Assembly (NCBI RefSeq): GCF_005434975.1
Contig: NZ_SKCJ01000001.1
Span: forward strand, 1,622,001-1,686,000
Reading direction: 5' to 3'
Length of the DNA: 64,000 bases
Source: Parerythrobacter lutipelagi
GTDB lineage: Bacteria; Pseudomonadota; Alphaproteobacteria; Sphingomonadales; Sphingomonadaceae
The position numbers were made by a program, and so were the translations under genes. Below the pieces are notes generated by a model. The model searched no databases, was not told where the DNA came from, and saw nothing but the letters and a program-made list of their open reading frames with translations. Positions 46,893-54,550 of the stretch are shown here, piece by piece (position 1 is the first letter of the stretch; every line of letters begins with the position of its first letter).

Positions 46893-47900
46893 TCACTCGT
46901 CCCCAGCAGGGCGCGCCTGCGGGATGGTGACAGTAACGGGCTGACCCTGCCGCAGGCCGCCATCGGCATTGTCCACTACGATCCGGACGCGGTAAACGAG
47001 GTCGGATCGCAACTCTTCGGTCTCGACTGACTTCGGTGTGAACTCGGCTTGCGGGGAGATGTAACCGATCTGGCCACGGTAGGGCTCAGTTCTGCCATCA
47101 ACCATGACGTTCACGCGCATTCCCGGTTCGATCCGTGTGAGGTCTGGCTCTGCGACATAAGCGCGGATTCGCACCGGGCGATCTATTGCGAGCGTGAAGG
47201 CCGGCGTCCCTGGCTGCACCAGCGTGCCGGGTTCTACGGCGCGGGTCACCACGATACCCGCTACCGGCGCCTTGAGCCGAGTGTCATTGAGATCGGTCTG
47301 GACGCTCGATTGCTGCGCCAGCGCGGCGTCCACGCGAGCCTGCGCCACAGCGATATCCTCGTTGCGTGTTCCGGCCCGCAAGAGCGCCAAGGCCTGCTCG
47401 GCTTCGCGCAGCTGGGCTCGCGCGCGCCGGGCCTCGGCGAGCGTTCGATCCCAGAGCTCGCGACTGATCGCGCCTTCGGCCACCAGCGGTCGACGGCGGT
47501 CGACGTCGCTCTCGGATTTGGCCAGCGTGATACGCGCGGCATCGAGGCGAGCCTGTCCTTGGGCGATGTCCTGCGGTCGATTGCCGTTTCGCGCCCTGGT
47601 AAGTGCGGCGCGGGCCTGGGCGACGTCGGCTTCTGCCTGCCGCATCCGGTCCTTGCTCCGGGCGGGATCGAGGAAGGCCAGGACTGCGCCGCTTTCGACC
47701 CGGTCACCTTCTTCCACCTGGATTTCTTCGACCCTGCCGCTGTTCTCGAATGCAAGATCGACCTCCCTAATGTCGACATTGCCGTAGAGCGTGAGCTCAC
47801 CTTCGCTCTCAGCGGTCCAGAGGCCGAAACCGGACGTCAGGACGAAAGCGATGACCAGCGCTGCGAGCGCGGCGAGGCCGATGATACGTCTACGGCTCAT
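46893..47900 (-). CDS. HlyD/YbhG-type membrane fusion protein
   Basis: 335 residues. The N-terminal helix is RIIGLAALAALVIAFVLTS. The biotinyl-lipoyl halves (GNVDIREVDLAFENSGRVEEIQVEEGDRVESGAVLAFLDP and LKAPVAGIVVTRAVEPGTLVQPGTPAFTLA) flank a long Ala/Arg-rich coiled-coil hairpin. It bridges the ABC permeases and the NodT channel. ATG 47900 overlaps the tetR stop by 4 bases. Confidence 0.93.
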   Translation of the reverse strand: MSRRRIIGLAALAALVIAFVLTSGFGLWTAESEGELTLYGNVDIREVDLAFENSGRVEEIQVEEGDRVESGAVLAFLDPARSKDRMRQAEADVAQARAALTRARNGNRPQDIAQGQARLDAARITLAKSESDVDRRRPLVAEGAISRELWDRTLAEARRARAQLREAEQALALLRAGTRNEDIAVAQARVDAALAQQSSVQTDLNDTRLKAPVAGIVVTRAVEPGTLVQPGTPAFTLAIDRPVRIRAYVAEPDLTRIEPGMRVNVMVDGRTEPYRGQIGYISPQAEFTPKSVETEELRSDLVYRVRIVVDNADGGLRQGQPVTVTIPQARPAGDE

Positions 47901-48523
47901 TGGGGGCACTCCGGGCTCTGGGTGAGGATGCACCGGGCATTCGCGACGACCCGATCAATCATGAGATCGGCGGCCGCCGCGTTCATGGCTTCGGTCTCAA
48001 GCAGTCGTTCTATCGAGGCACGACCGAGGCGCAGAAAGATGGCCTGACCCCAGATCGTGATCGCGACGCTACGGCGGTCGATCTCGTCCAGATCGGGGCG
48101 GGCGATACCCACCAGTTCGACGACCTTCGCCATGATGAGGTCTATCGCCCCGGTGGCGATGCACTCGAAAGCGTCGGTGGGCTTTTGTAACTCGTTGGAA
48201 ACGAAGCGCGCCCATGGCGCCGCTTCTTCAGACATCATTGTGTTAGCGAAACCTCGCAGCAGAAAACAGACTGCCTCCGTCGCACCTGACCGGTCGCTGT
48301 CGTCTACCTCAACGGTATTCAATAACGGCGTGATCCGGGTGCGAACCTTATCGACGATATAGTCGGCGCACGCGAGGTACAGTCCTTCCTTCCCGCCGAA
48401 GTGATAGGTGATCGAAGACATGGCGGTATCGGCCGCCGCAGCGATGGAGCGGGTCGAAGCTCCGTCAAATCCGCGCTCGCCAAAGTGACGGATAGCGGTT
48501 TCAAGCAGGTGTTCTCGAATCAT
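47897..48523 (-). CDS. TetR-family regulator, CecR-like
   Basis: 208 residues from ATG 48523. The HTH is REHLLETAIRHFGERGFDGASTRSIAAAADTAMSSITYHFGGKEGLY. The C-terminal half with SNELQKPTDAF and AITIWGQAIFLRLGRASIERLL matches the DUF1956/CecR-type ligand domain. In E. coli, CecR (YbiH) heads the ybhGFSR exporter operon in the same order. The frame is open upstream into the parB remnant, but homology starts at MIREHLL. Confidence 0.9.
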   Translation of the reverse strand: MIREHLLETAIRHFGERGFDGASTRSIAAAADTAMSSITYHFGGKEGLYLACADYIVDKVRTRITPLLNTVEVDDSDRSGATEAVCFLLRGFANTMMSEEAAPWARFVSNELQKPTDAFECIATGAIDLIMAKVVELVGIARPDLDEIDRRSVAITIWGQAIFLRLGRASIERLLETEAMNAAAADLMIDRVVANARCILTQSPECPQ

Positions 48524-48556
48524 TATATGAGCGTAGTTCGTTCGAACGAACAAATC

Positions 48557-48800
48557 AAGTGGCGTCGAGCGTGTCTTCTCAGGCGATTTCTTCGGCGAAG
48601 CGGATGTGAAAGCGCGAGCGGGAGCGTGGCTGCCCGAGATCATGCGCTTCGGTTCATCTGAGGCGCCGGTCGGGGATGAAACTGCCGATCCGACCGTGGA
48701 CGAAGCAGCAGACGAAATTGCCGAACAGGCTGCCTGCCCCCTCCTGACAGATCCGTCGCTCGGCGGGCGGGCCGTCCCATCAGGGGCGAGCTGCTTTTAC
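48557..48800 (+). pseudogene. Remnant of a parB 3' end, right copy of the direct repeat
   Basis: The frame reads VFSGDFFGEADVKARAGAWLPEIMRFGSSEAPV and ends EIAEQAAC, matching residues 598-656 of the ParB at 34.0-36.0 kb. The original stop TGA has become TGC (48741), so the frame runs on to 48827. The terminator-like region after it also matches but its hairpin is degraded. No 5' part of the gene is present. It directly precedes ardC, the position parB would normally hold. Confidence 0.8.
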
Positions 48801-48901
48801 GTACTTCTTTCGATATTGGTCGCTTGAAGAGGTGGAGAGGGGAGGGCGCTTTGCTCGTCCTGAACCCGGGCACGTCCGTTCCGGTGATCAGGAGACCATC
48901 G

Positions 48902-49831
48902 ATGACTAAGTCCCTCCGCACAGCTTCGACATCGCCAGCTCAGCGCATCACTGCCGCCATCATTGAAAAGCTAGAGCAAGGCACCAAGCCTTGGGTCAAG
49001 CCGTGGCGCGGTGTGCCGCTTTCTCGCCCACTGAGATACTGCGGAACGCCGTATCGCGGCATGAATACCTTCTGGCTGTGGATGGTCGCCGATGCCTGCG
49101 CATACGCTTCTCCCTTCTGGATGACCTATCGCCAGTGCCAGAAGCTTGGTGGTCAGGTCCGCAAAGGCGAGAAGTCGACCATCGCGATCTTTTACAAGAG
49201 CTACAAAAAGGAAATTGAGACAGCTGACGGCGGTCAGGATACGGAAAACCAGCGCGTGCTGAAGGCATATGCCGTATTCAATGCCGACCAATGCGATGGC
49301 CTCCCCGAGTTCTACTATCCCAACCCGCTGGTTGCCGCGCTTGAACCCGAAGGCCGCGAAGAGCGGCTCGATGCCTTCTTCGGGCAAGTAGGCGCCAACC
49401 TGCGCCATCATGGAGCCCAGGCCTATTACGAGCCACTGCGCGACCGGGTCACCATGCCGCCGGTGGAACTCTTCGGAGCCTTCGACCACTACTACGCGAC
49501 GCTCGCTCACGAGCTGTCGCACTGGACCGGACATTCTTCGCGGCTCGATCGCGATCTCAAGAACCGCTTCGGCAGCGAAGCCTATGCTGCCGAAGAACTG
49601 ATCGCCGAGTTATCGTCAGCCATTCTGGGTGCCGAACTAGGGCTTCCGGTCAGCCACCTCGACCATCACGCCAGCTACATCGCGTCCTGGCTCAAAATCC
49701 TCAAATCGGACGAGCGCGCGATCCTGACCGCCGCAGCAAAGGCCGAGGAGGCAGCCACCTTGCTGCTCGAGCTGGGTGGACTCCAAACATGTGAGGGCGA
49801 GACCGACGTCGATCTTGCTAGTGCAGCCTGA
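48902..49831 (+). CDS. ArdC-type antirestriction / ssDNA-binding protein
   Basis: A 309-residue protein of the ArdC (DUF1738/zincin) type, ATG 48902 after AGGAG. N-terminal ssDNA-binding domain: PAQRITAAIIEKLEQGTKPWVKPWRG and YCGTPYRGMNTFWLW, then KGEKSTIAIFYKSY. The C-terminal zincin motif is HELSHWTGHSSRLDRDL with the HExxH metal site and AEELIAELSSAIL. ArdC proteins protect incoming single-stranded plasmid DNA from restriction. Confidence 0.93.
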   Translation: MTKSLRTASTSPAQRITAAIIEKLEQGTKPWVKPWRGVPLSRPLRYCGTPYRGMNTFWLWMVADACAYASPFWMTYRQCQKLGGQVRKGEKSTIAIFYKSYKKEIETADGGQDTENQRVLKAYAVFNADQCDGLPEFYYPNPLVAALEPEGREERLDAFFGQVGANLRHHGAQAYYEPLRDRVTMPPVELFGAFDHYYATLAHELSHWTGHSSRLDRDLKNRFGSEAYAAEELIAELSSAILGAELGLPVSHLDHHASYIASWLKILKSDERAILTAAAKAEEAATLLLELGGLQTCEGETDVDLASAA

Positions 49832-49842
49832 GGAGCTGGAAG

Positions 49843-50271
49843 ATGGGACGTTCCGTCAGTTATCCGACCGGCGCCGTGGTAGCCTTTCGCCTGCTCGAGG
49901 ACGGCGAAGACGACGATGCGGACTGGGTCTATGAGTGCCTCGTCGGCGAAATCATCGATACCACAAAGGCATCCTTTCCTTCTTTCGACACCTTCGATGG
50001 ATGGCGCGGCCGCGAGGACCGTATCCTCCTGCGCAACGCCTTTGCCGATTGCGGGATATCGACCTATTCCGGTCTTGCTGCGATCTGGATCGCCCCGCGC
50101 GATGACGCTCTCTTCTGGGAAGCGGACTCGTCTTGCCCGCGGGCGGCGCGGGCGCGTCACTGGATCGCACAAGTAGGGCCGCATTTCGAACGACTGTTCG
50201 GCGAGCTCAAGATGGTCGGGTGTTTTTCGAACGGAGAGGCGATCTTCGAACGCCTACCACCTTGCATTTGA
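49843..50271 (+). CDS. Hypothetical plasmid-type protein
   Basis: 142 residues, 11 bases after ardC and probably co-transcribed. No signal peptide; acidic N-terminal half (EDGEDDDADWVYECLVGEII) and a Trp/Arg-containing C-terminal half (ARHWIAQVGPHFERLFGELKMVGCFSNGEAIFERLPPCI). I recognise the style from alphaproteobacterial plasmids but know no function. Confidence 0.65.
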   Translation: MGRSVSYPTGAVVAFRLLEDGEDDDADWVYECLVGEIIDTTKASFPSFDTFDGWRGREDRILLRNAFADCGISTYSGLAAIWIAPRDDALFWEADSSCPRAARARHWIAQVGPHFERLFGELKMVGCFSNGEAIFERLPPCI

Positions 50272-50309
50272 CGGGATAACCCGTATATCTTGCAATTGAA
50301 AGGATAGCC
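50261..50309 (+). promoter_or_regulatory. Direct-repeat operator before the toxin-antitoxin pair
   Basis: Two 21-base copies (50261-50281 and 50289-50309) of CTTGCA-W-TTGA-MR-GGATA-R-CC lie 28 bases apart with four mismatches. The second includes the AAAGGAT ribosome site of the antitoxin and ends 1 base before its ATG. A typical place for antitoxin autorepression. Confidence 0.6.
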
Positions 50310-50310
50310 T

Positions 50311-50688
50311 ATGGCGACGAAGCCACTCGAATTGCAGCCCGACGATGGCAAGGTGCTGACATCTGCTATCGCGCGCATCGCCGAGTTCTGGGGTCTCACC
50401 AATCCTAAGCTTGGTGCAATCCTTGGTGTATCGGAATCGACCGCCTCGCGCCTGCGTTCGGGCAAGGCGCAGCTCGACCCTGCATCGAAGTCTTTCGAAG
50501 CTGCTCAGTTCCTCCTGCGGCTATTCCGCTCGCTTGACGCCCTGCTCGGGAGCGATGACATGTCTGCGCGCGCATGGCTGACGACCGTCAATCTCGATCT
50601 CGATGCGCGCCCGATCGATCTCGTCGACAGTTTCAAGGGCCTCATCACCGTTTGCGACTATGTGGACGCCCACCGCGCTCGCGTCTGA
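50311..50688 (+). CDS. Xre/MbcA/ParS-type antitoxin
   Basis: 125 residues: N-terminal Xre-like HTH (KVLTSAIARIAEFWGLTNPKLGAILGVSESTASRLRSGK) and C-terminal toxin-binding DUF2384 part (AAQFLLRLFRSLDALLGSDDMSARAWLTTVNLDLDARPIDLVDSFKGLITVCDYVDAHRARV). The toxin gene overlaps its end by 29 bases. The pair stabilises mobile elements. Confidence 0.93.
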   Translation: MATKPLELQPDDGKVLTSAIARIAEFWGLTNPKLGAILGVSESTASRLRSGKAQLDPASKSFEAAQFLLRLFRSLDALLGSDDMSARAWLTTVNLDLDARPIDLVDSFKGLITVCDYVDAHRARV

Positions 50689-51388
50689 ATTCCGCCGCTA
50701 CCGCCGGACGGTATGGCGGGTAGTTGAAGCACAGCATCGTATCTCGACCAATCGATTGACCTCTGATCTTGGCGAGCAACAGCGCCTTGAGGAACTGGCA
50801 GATAGCGCAAAGCCGGATCTGCCGAAGACCGCGCACGGGTTGCATTATCTCCTCGCTTCACCCTTTCGTTATGGCCACACGGTTGCCAGCCGTTTTCGCC
50901 GAGCGAACGAGCGGCCCGGGATATTCTACGCAAGCGAAGCCGAAAGCACTGCGATTACCGAGACCGCCTACTGGCGGCTCAAGTTCTACAGCCGCTCGCC
51001 GGGCTTCGTTCCAGGCAATCGGACCAGCGAGCACCTGAGCTTTTCCGTGCCCATATCGGTCACGCGGCTGACTGATACGACCAGAGCGCCGCTTGAGGCC
51101 GATGCCAACCGATGGCTTGACCCGGACAACTACTCGCACTGCCAGGACCTTGCTGCGTCGGTGCGCGAAGCGGGCGGTCAGGCCATTCGGGCATGCTCCG
51201 CGCGTGACCCGGACGGCATCAACCTGGCATTGCTCGATCCGGCCGGCTTTACGAAATCGGAACCAGATCACGGTCGGGGGTGGCACTTGCGTCACGAGGG
51301 AGACCGACTAACCGCGATCGCGGCTTTCCCGCACGCGGAAGTGCTCGCCTTCACGCCGGGGCAGTTTGGCCTCCAAGAGCGCTCCTGA
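50660..51388 (+). CDS. RES-domain toxin
   Basis: 242 residues from ATG 50660. The RES domain has Arg-Tyr-Arg near the start (FRRYRRTVWRVVEAQ), GIFYASEAESTAITETAYWR with the conserved Glu, and a late Ser/Asn-containing segment. RES toxins degrade NAD+ in the cell. It is longer than minimal RES toxins (about 150), like plasmid versions with N-terminal extension. It is coupled to the overlapping antitoxin. Confidence 0.9.
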   Translation: MWTPTALASEFRRYRRTVWRVVEAQHRISTNRLTSDLGEQQRLEELADSAKPDLPKTAHGLHYLLASPFRYGHTVASRFRRANERPGIFYASEAESTAITETAYWRLKFYSRSPGFVPGNRTSEHLSFSVPISVTRLTDTTRAPLEADANRWLDPDNYSHCQDLAASVREAGGQAIRACSARDPDGINLALLDPAGFTKSEPDHGRGWHLRHEGDRLTAIAAFPHAEVLAFTPGQFGLQERS

Positions 51389-51660
51389 GTCGATCCGGGA
51401 CACCTCCGAGACAACTCCAGCACCACCCCGGCACTGTCCAGCACGAACCTGTTCGCTGGTCCTCGTGCCCTGGACCGGTCAGGTCCCACCGCAACCCGCG
51501 CAAGGCTGCGGCCCGTGTGGCCCGCGCCAGCCTTGCCTTGCGGGGTTTCCCGCTGCCGCGGTGCGGCGTTCCCTTGTCCCGGTCCTTGTCAGGCACGGCG
51601 AACAGGCCCGCGCGGAAATTCCTCTGCCGGCATTCGCCGGTCTTAAGGAGGACTACCGAT
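51389..51660 (+). promoter_or_regulatory. GC-rich structured leader before the DUF2493 gene
   Basis: 272 bases without a plausible gene but with successive inverted repeats. GTCCAG+CACGA pairs with TCGTG+CTGGAC (51436-51475). GGACC pairs with GGTCC (51472-51486). A perfect 9-bp GCAAGGCTG/CAGCCTTGC is at 51500-51536, and GCGGG-GTTT-CCCGC is at 51540-51553. It ends in AAGGAGG before ATG 51661. It could be a regulated 5' leader or a terminator cluster. Confidence 0.45.
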
Positions 51661-52602
51661 ATGTATGACAGTTTCGCCAGCCAGCTTGCGGGCCTCGATC
51701 TATCCGGCTTCTCGATCACGCCTGCCCCTTTCAACGAATGCGACTTTCCATGTGAGGATGCCATGGCTCACACGCTGGGAGCGGTATGGTCCGATCTCTT
51801 TGCGCTGTTTGCCGACACCGCGCTCGAAGCCGACGCCGAGGATCTCGCCTGGGGCTTCGTCAATCTCTTCCACCGCGCCGCCAGCCGCAAATCGGCCCAG
51901 GTGGACCGGGCCTCGGATGAAATCCGTGCCCTTCTGGCATCCGGCGACGGGTCCGAAGTGCATTCGTCGAGCCTTGAAGAGCAAACCCTGCGGGCCCAGT
52001 CGGCCGAAGCCAGCATGCAAGCCTTCGAGCAGATGCGCGAGGTTGCAGCAGGTCTTTATCGCGACGAAACCGGTTCCTCGTGGAAGCCAGTATCGGGATC
52101 GCGTGCGCGCCATTCGAGGAACATGACTTCGGCCGTGATCGACGCCCGCGATTTTCTGCGCGTGCGAAAGGAAAATCGTCAGGCTGCACATTCACCCGAG
52201 GGTACTCCGGTCGTGTTCGCCGGTGGTCGCAATCGCTTCGAAAGCGAGACTGACGCCAAGACCTACGCGGCCAACATCTGGGCTACTCTCGAGAAGGTGC
52301 GCGAGGTCGTTCCCGACCTGTTTCTCGTGCACGGCGGCGACGGCAAGGGAGCCGACAGACTGGCCGCATCCTGGGCTGAGCGTCATGAAGTTCAGCAATT
52401 GACCTTCGGGCTTGAACGCCGTCTCGGTGCCCGCGCCGGATTTAAGCGCAACGAGCAAATGCTCGGCCTTAACCCTCGCTACGTGGTGGCATTTCCTGGC
52501 AATGGCGTGACCGAGCGCTTGGTGATCGAGGCCAAGAAGCAGCGCATCACCGTAGTCGATCGCCGCGGACCGCTCGGTACCAGCCCAACCTCCCCGACGT
52601 AG
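51661..52602 (+). CDS. DUF2493 domain protein
   Basis: 313 residues, ATG 51661 after AAGGAGG. The C-terminal half (about 180-300) is the DUF2493/YspA-type nucleotide-binding-like fold. It reads PVVFAGGRNRFESETDAKTYAANIWATLEKV, VHGGDGKGADRLAASWAE and AGFKRNEQMLGLNPRYVVAFPGNGVTERLV. The N-terminal half is acidic and helical. Genes of this type are common on sphingomonad plasmids and ICEs; the function is unknown. Confidence 0.85.
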   Translation: MYDSFASQLAGLDLSGFSITPAPFNECDFPCEDAMAHTLGAVWSDLFALFADTALEADAEDLAWGFVNLFHRAASRKSAQVDRASDEIRALLASGDGSEVHSSSLEEQTLRAQSAEASMQAFEQMREVAAGLYRDETGSSWKPVSGSRARHSRNMTSAVIDARDFLRVRKENRQAAHSPEGTPVVFAGGRNRFESETDAKTYAANIWATLEKVREVVPDLFLVHGGDGKGADRLAASWAERHEVQQLTFGLERRLGARAGFKRNEQMLGLNPRYVVAFPGNGVTERLVIEAKKQRITVVDRRGPLGTSPTSPT

Positions 52603-52924
52603 GGTTTAATCACTCCCGGTCGGATCAATCTGCGTCGGCGAAAAAAGGGCGGCCCCTCTCGAGGCCGCCCATAAGGAGAGAACTCATCGCATTGCTGCTC
52701 CGAGCCCTTCGGGTCGCCTTAGCTACATAGCACCGAACCCGATCAAGTCGATTGAAGGGTTACGACAGGCCCGAATAGATACGCTTTTGAATGCGGCTCT
52801 TGTCTGCACTTCCTGCGCCTAATGAACTGACCGGCGTTTACTCAGCGACGTAAATTCTCGGAATCTTTCGCCAGATCATCACTGGGCGTTCTCGGATCAT
52901 TCATTCCGCGCTACAGGGTCTTTC
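52603..52924. other. Gene-poor gap holding the small RNA candidate
   Basis: No convincing coding frame on either strand. It contains the minus-strand terminator hairpin described above and an AAGGAGAG ribosome-site-like motif (52673-52680) on the plus strand that is followed only by ATC, not a usual start. Otherwise nothing recognised. Confidence 0.4.
52641..52760 (-). ncRNA. Candidate small RNA with intrinsic terminator (minus strand)
   Basis: On the minus strand a perfect 8-bp GGGCGGCC/GGCCGCCC hairpin (52647-52670) is followed by six T. This is a textbook terminator with no protein gene before it. Upstream on the same strand are a small ACCCGAAGGGC hairpin and an unpaired CTCTCCTTAT stretch complementary to Shine-Dalgarno sequences. 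The 5' end and promoter were not found, so the left limit is firm and the right one is a guess. Confidence 0.4.
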
Positions 52925-53194
52925 ATGCAACTCGACGATCTGCTGCAGCGCTACTTTGCCTCGACCGACCTTTCCTCGGTTGCTCCTGACACACTTGCAG
53001 CCGGTATCGAGCATTGCCGCGTCGATTTCGGCCTTGAGCAGGACCGGGGCAAGCGCTTTGCACTGTGGTCGTTCCTGCACATGTTCGGGTCTGCCCCCGA
53101 CCTCGAAGTAGCGTTCGAGAACGAGAAGGACCGGGAAGCAGCCCGCAACTTGATGGATCTCCTGGCGGCATCGGAAGGCGATGGAGCAGGCTGA
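52925..53194 (+). CDS. Small plasmid-type hypothetical protein
   Basis: 89 residues, mostly helical: MQLDDLLQRYFASTDLSSVAPDTLAAGIEHCRVDFGLEQDRGKRFALWSFLHMFGSAPDLEVAFENEKDREAARNLMDLLAASEG. I recall near-identical proteins on sphingomonad plasmids next to ssb. No function known. A shadow frame on the opposite strand covers the same span and was rejected. Confidence 0.75.
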   Translation: MQLDDLLQRYFASTDLSSVAPDTLAAGIEHCRVDFGLEQDRGKRFALWSFLHMFGSAPDLEVAFENEKDREAARNLMDLLAASEGDGAG

Positions 53195-53478
53195 TTGCAA
53201 CAGGGTCTTGGCACCTTCAGACCCGCACCCGATACCCATCCGGCTTTCTTCGCGAACAGTCCTGAACCAGGTCAGTTGAGGAGCCGCAACCCGTTCCTTT
53301 GACGGCCGTGTTGTCGCGCTTCGCGCGCCTGCCCGCACCACCCGTCATGAACAGGTTTCCCTTCGGCCCCCAGACGATGTCTGTTGGCCTGCGGTGCAGT
53401 CCTCCCATGCCCTGCTTCTTCTGGATGTTCGCAAGCCGGAGATGGTCTCCGGTTTGAGGAACTGAAGGAACTTTCATC
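53195..53478 (+). promoter_or_regulatory. Long leader before ssb
   Basis: 284 bases, pyrimidine-rich on the plus strand, without a believable gene. A perfect hairpin CCGGAGA-TGG-TCTCCGG (53437-53453) lies 26 bases before the ssb ATG and is followed by TTTGAGG. It may attenuate or regulate ssb; this is inference from structure. Confidence 0.4.
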
Positions 53479-53877
53479 ATGACCAATATCGCAATCCTCA
53501 CCGGCCGCATCGCCCGCGATCCGGAAACCCGCGAGACCAAGGGTGGCACCAATGTCACCGGGATCACCGTCGTCACCGATCGCCCTGCGCGCGACAAGGA
53601 CGGCAAGACCTACAAGGATGAGAACGGCTACACTGCCAAGGAAAGCGAGTTCCACCGGGTGACCTGCTTTAACGGCCTCGCCAAGACCGTCGGTCAGTAC
53701 TGCTCCAAGGGCCAGCTGGTCAGCGTCCAGGGCCGCATCCACTACACCCAGTGGGAAGACAAGGACGGAGTCACCCGCTACGGCACCGAGATCCTCGCCG
53801 ACAAGGTCGACTTCCTCTCGCGCGGCAACGGTGCTAATGAAGACGAGGGTAACAAGGATGCCCCCGAGATCGACTGA
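53479..53877 (+). CDS. ssb: Single-stranded DNA-binding protein, plasmid type
   Basis: 132 residues with the SSB OB fold: MTNIAILTGRIARDPETRETKGGTNVTGITVVTDRPARDKDGK, then ESEFHRVTCFNGLAKTVGQYCSKGQLVSVQGRIHYTQWEDKDGVTRYGTEILADKVDFL. The tail is acidic (EDEGNKDAPEID) but lacks the usual DxDxPF end that recruits partners. Element-borne SSB protects transferred single strands. Confidence 0.93.
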   Translation: MTNIAILTGRIARDPETRETKGGTNVTGITVVTDRPARDKDGKTYKDENGYTAKESEFHRVTCFNGLAKTVGQYCSKGQLVSVQGRIHYTQWEDKDGVTRYGTEILADKVDFLSRGNGANEDEGNKDAPEID

Positions 53878-53898
53878 ACTGTCCCGTCGATCCTCCCC

Positions 53899-53938
53899 GA
53901 AGGGGTCCTGTCCATGTCGGACAGGGCCCCTTCTTTGT
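53899..53938 (+). terminator. Intrinsic terminator after ssb
   Basis: Stem GGGG-CCTGTCC with GGACAGG-GCCCC (53902-53930, one-base bulge), loop ATGTC, followed by TTCTTTGT. Confidence 0.85.
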
Positions 53939-53940
53939 GC

Positions 53941-54207
53941 CTACTTTGCTGCTGGTGCACCAGTCTGAGGAGAGGAGGCAGGTGCCATAGCCAGCCGCTT
54001 CAAGGCCTCTTCTTCACCCAGCTTTGCAAGCTCTACCGCCATTCTTGCAAGACACTTCTTGGAGAAGCTTTCGAGGCCCGTTCCAAGGATCACCCGTCCC
54101 AATTCAAGGGCAGCTTCTTCCTCAAGTTCCGTCTGACGTATGTCGAGCGCTGCCCGATCGGCCTCCAGCTTCTTGAGAGCAGCCACAGCGCTTCGTTTGG
54201 TTGGCAT
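53941..54207 (-). CDS. Small coiled-coil protein (DUF6437-like)
   Basis: 88 residues from ATG 54207: MPTKRSAVAALKKLEADRAALDIRQTELEEEAALELGRVILGTGLESFSKKCLARMAVELAKLGEEEALKRL, then a Pro/Ala tail. The N-terminal coiled coil and A-x-E-L-G-R-V-I-L-G-x-G-L-E stretch match small proteins widespread on sphingomonad plasmids. The frame is open to 54339. It is the only minus-strand gene in this part of the element. Function unknown. Confidence 0.75.
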   Translation of the reverse strand: MPTKRSAVAALKKLEADRAALDIRQTELEEEAALELGRVILGTGLESFSKKCLARMAVELAKLGEEEALKRLAMAPASSPQTGAPAAK

Positions 54208-54550
54208 TTTGGATACTTTCTTCGCCCCCTCGAATGTTCCTCCGTGGTGTTCAATTGAACCAGCAAGGGCTCTGTAGGAAAGCGCGTTCTTGAATCGTCT
54301 CCAGGATGACCTCCAACCAAAGAGAGGGGCCTGGCTCACGGACCTTTCAAGGATGATGGGCGTGCAGCCGGCGCGTCAAGGACGGCAGGGCCCCACCATT
54401 TTCCCTCCCCTTCGCTTACGCTTCGGTCCGGCAAAATCGTTTCCCCCACCGCCGCTTCGCGGTCACCCGACCGGGTGATCCCTGACCCACCGGCCGCACA
54501 CCCATCCGCCTTTCTCCTGTCGTCTCACCGACAGACATCAGGAGGAAATC
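54208..54550 (+). other. Non-coding stretch before the 73-residue gene
   Basis: 343 bases. The right half is pyrimidine-rich like the ssb leader and contains a hairpin GG-CACCC/GGGTG-CC (near 54460-54480), ending AGGAGGAAATC before ATG 54551. I see no gene. Confidence 0.4.

Noticed and set aside
48524-48643. Forty-codon N-terminal extension of the TetR regulator
   Set aside because: The added residues come from the parB remnant read backwards; homology and typical length start at 48523.
52901-53341. 146-codon minus-strand frame near 53 kb
   Set aside because: The opposite 89-residue protein matches a known plasmid-type pattern and has the better start; the minus frame is compositionally odd.
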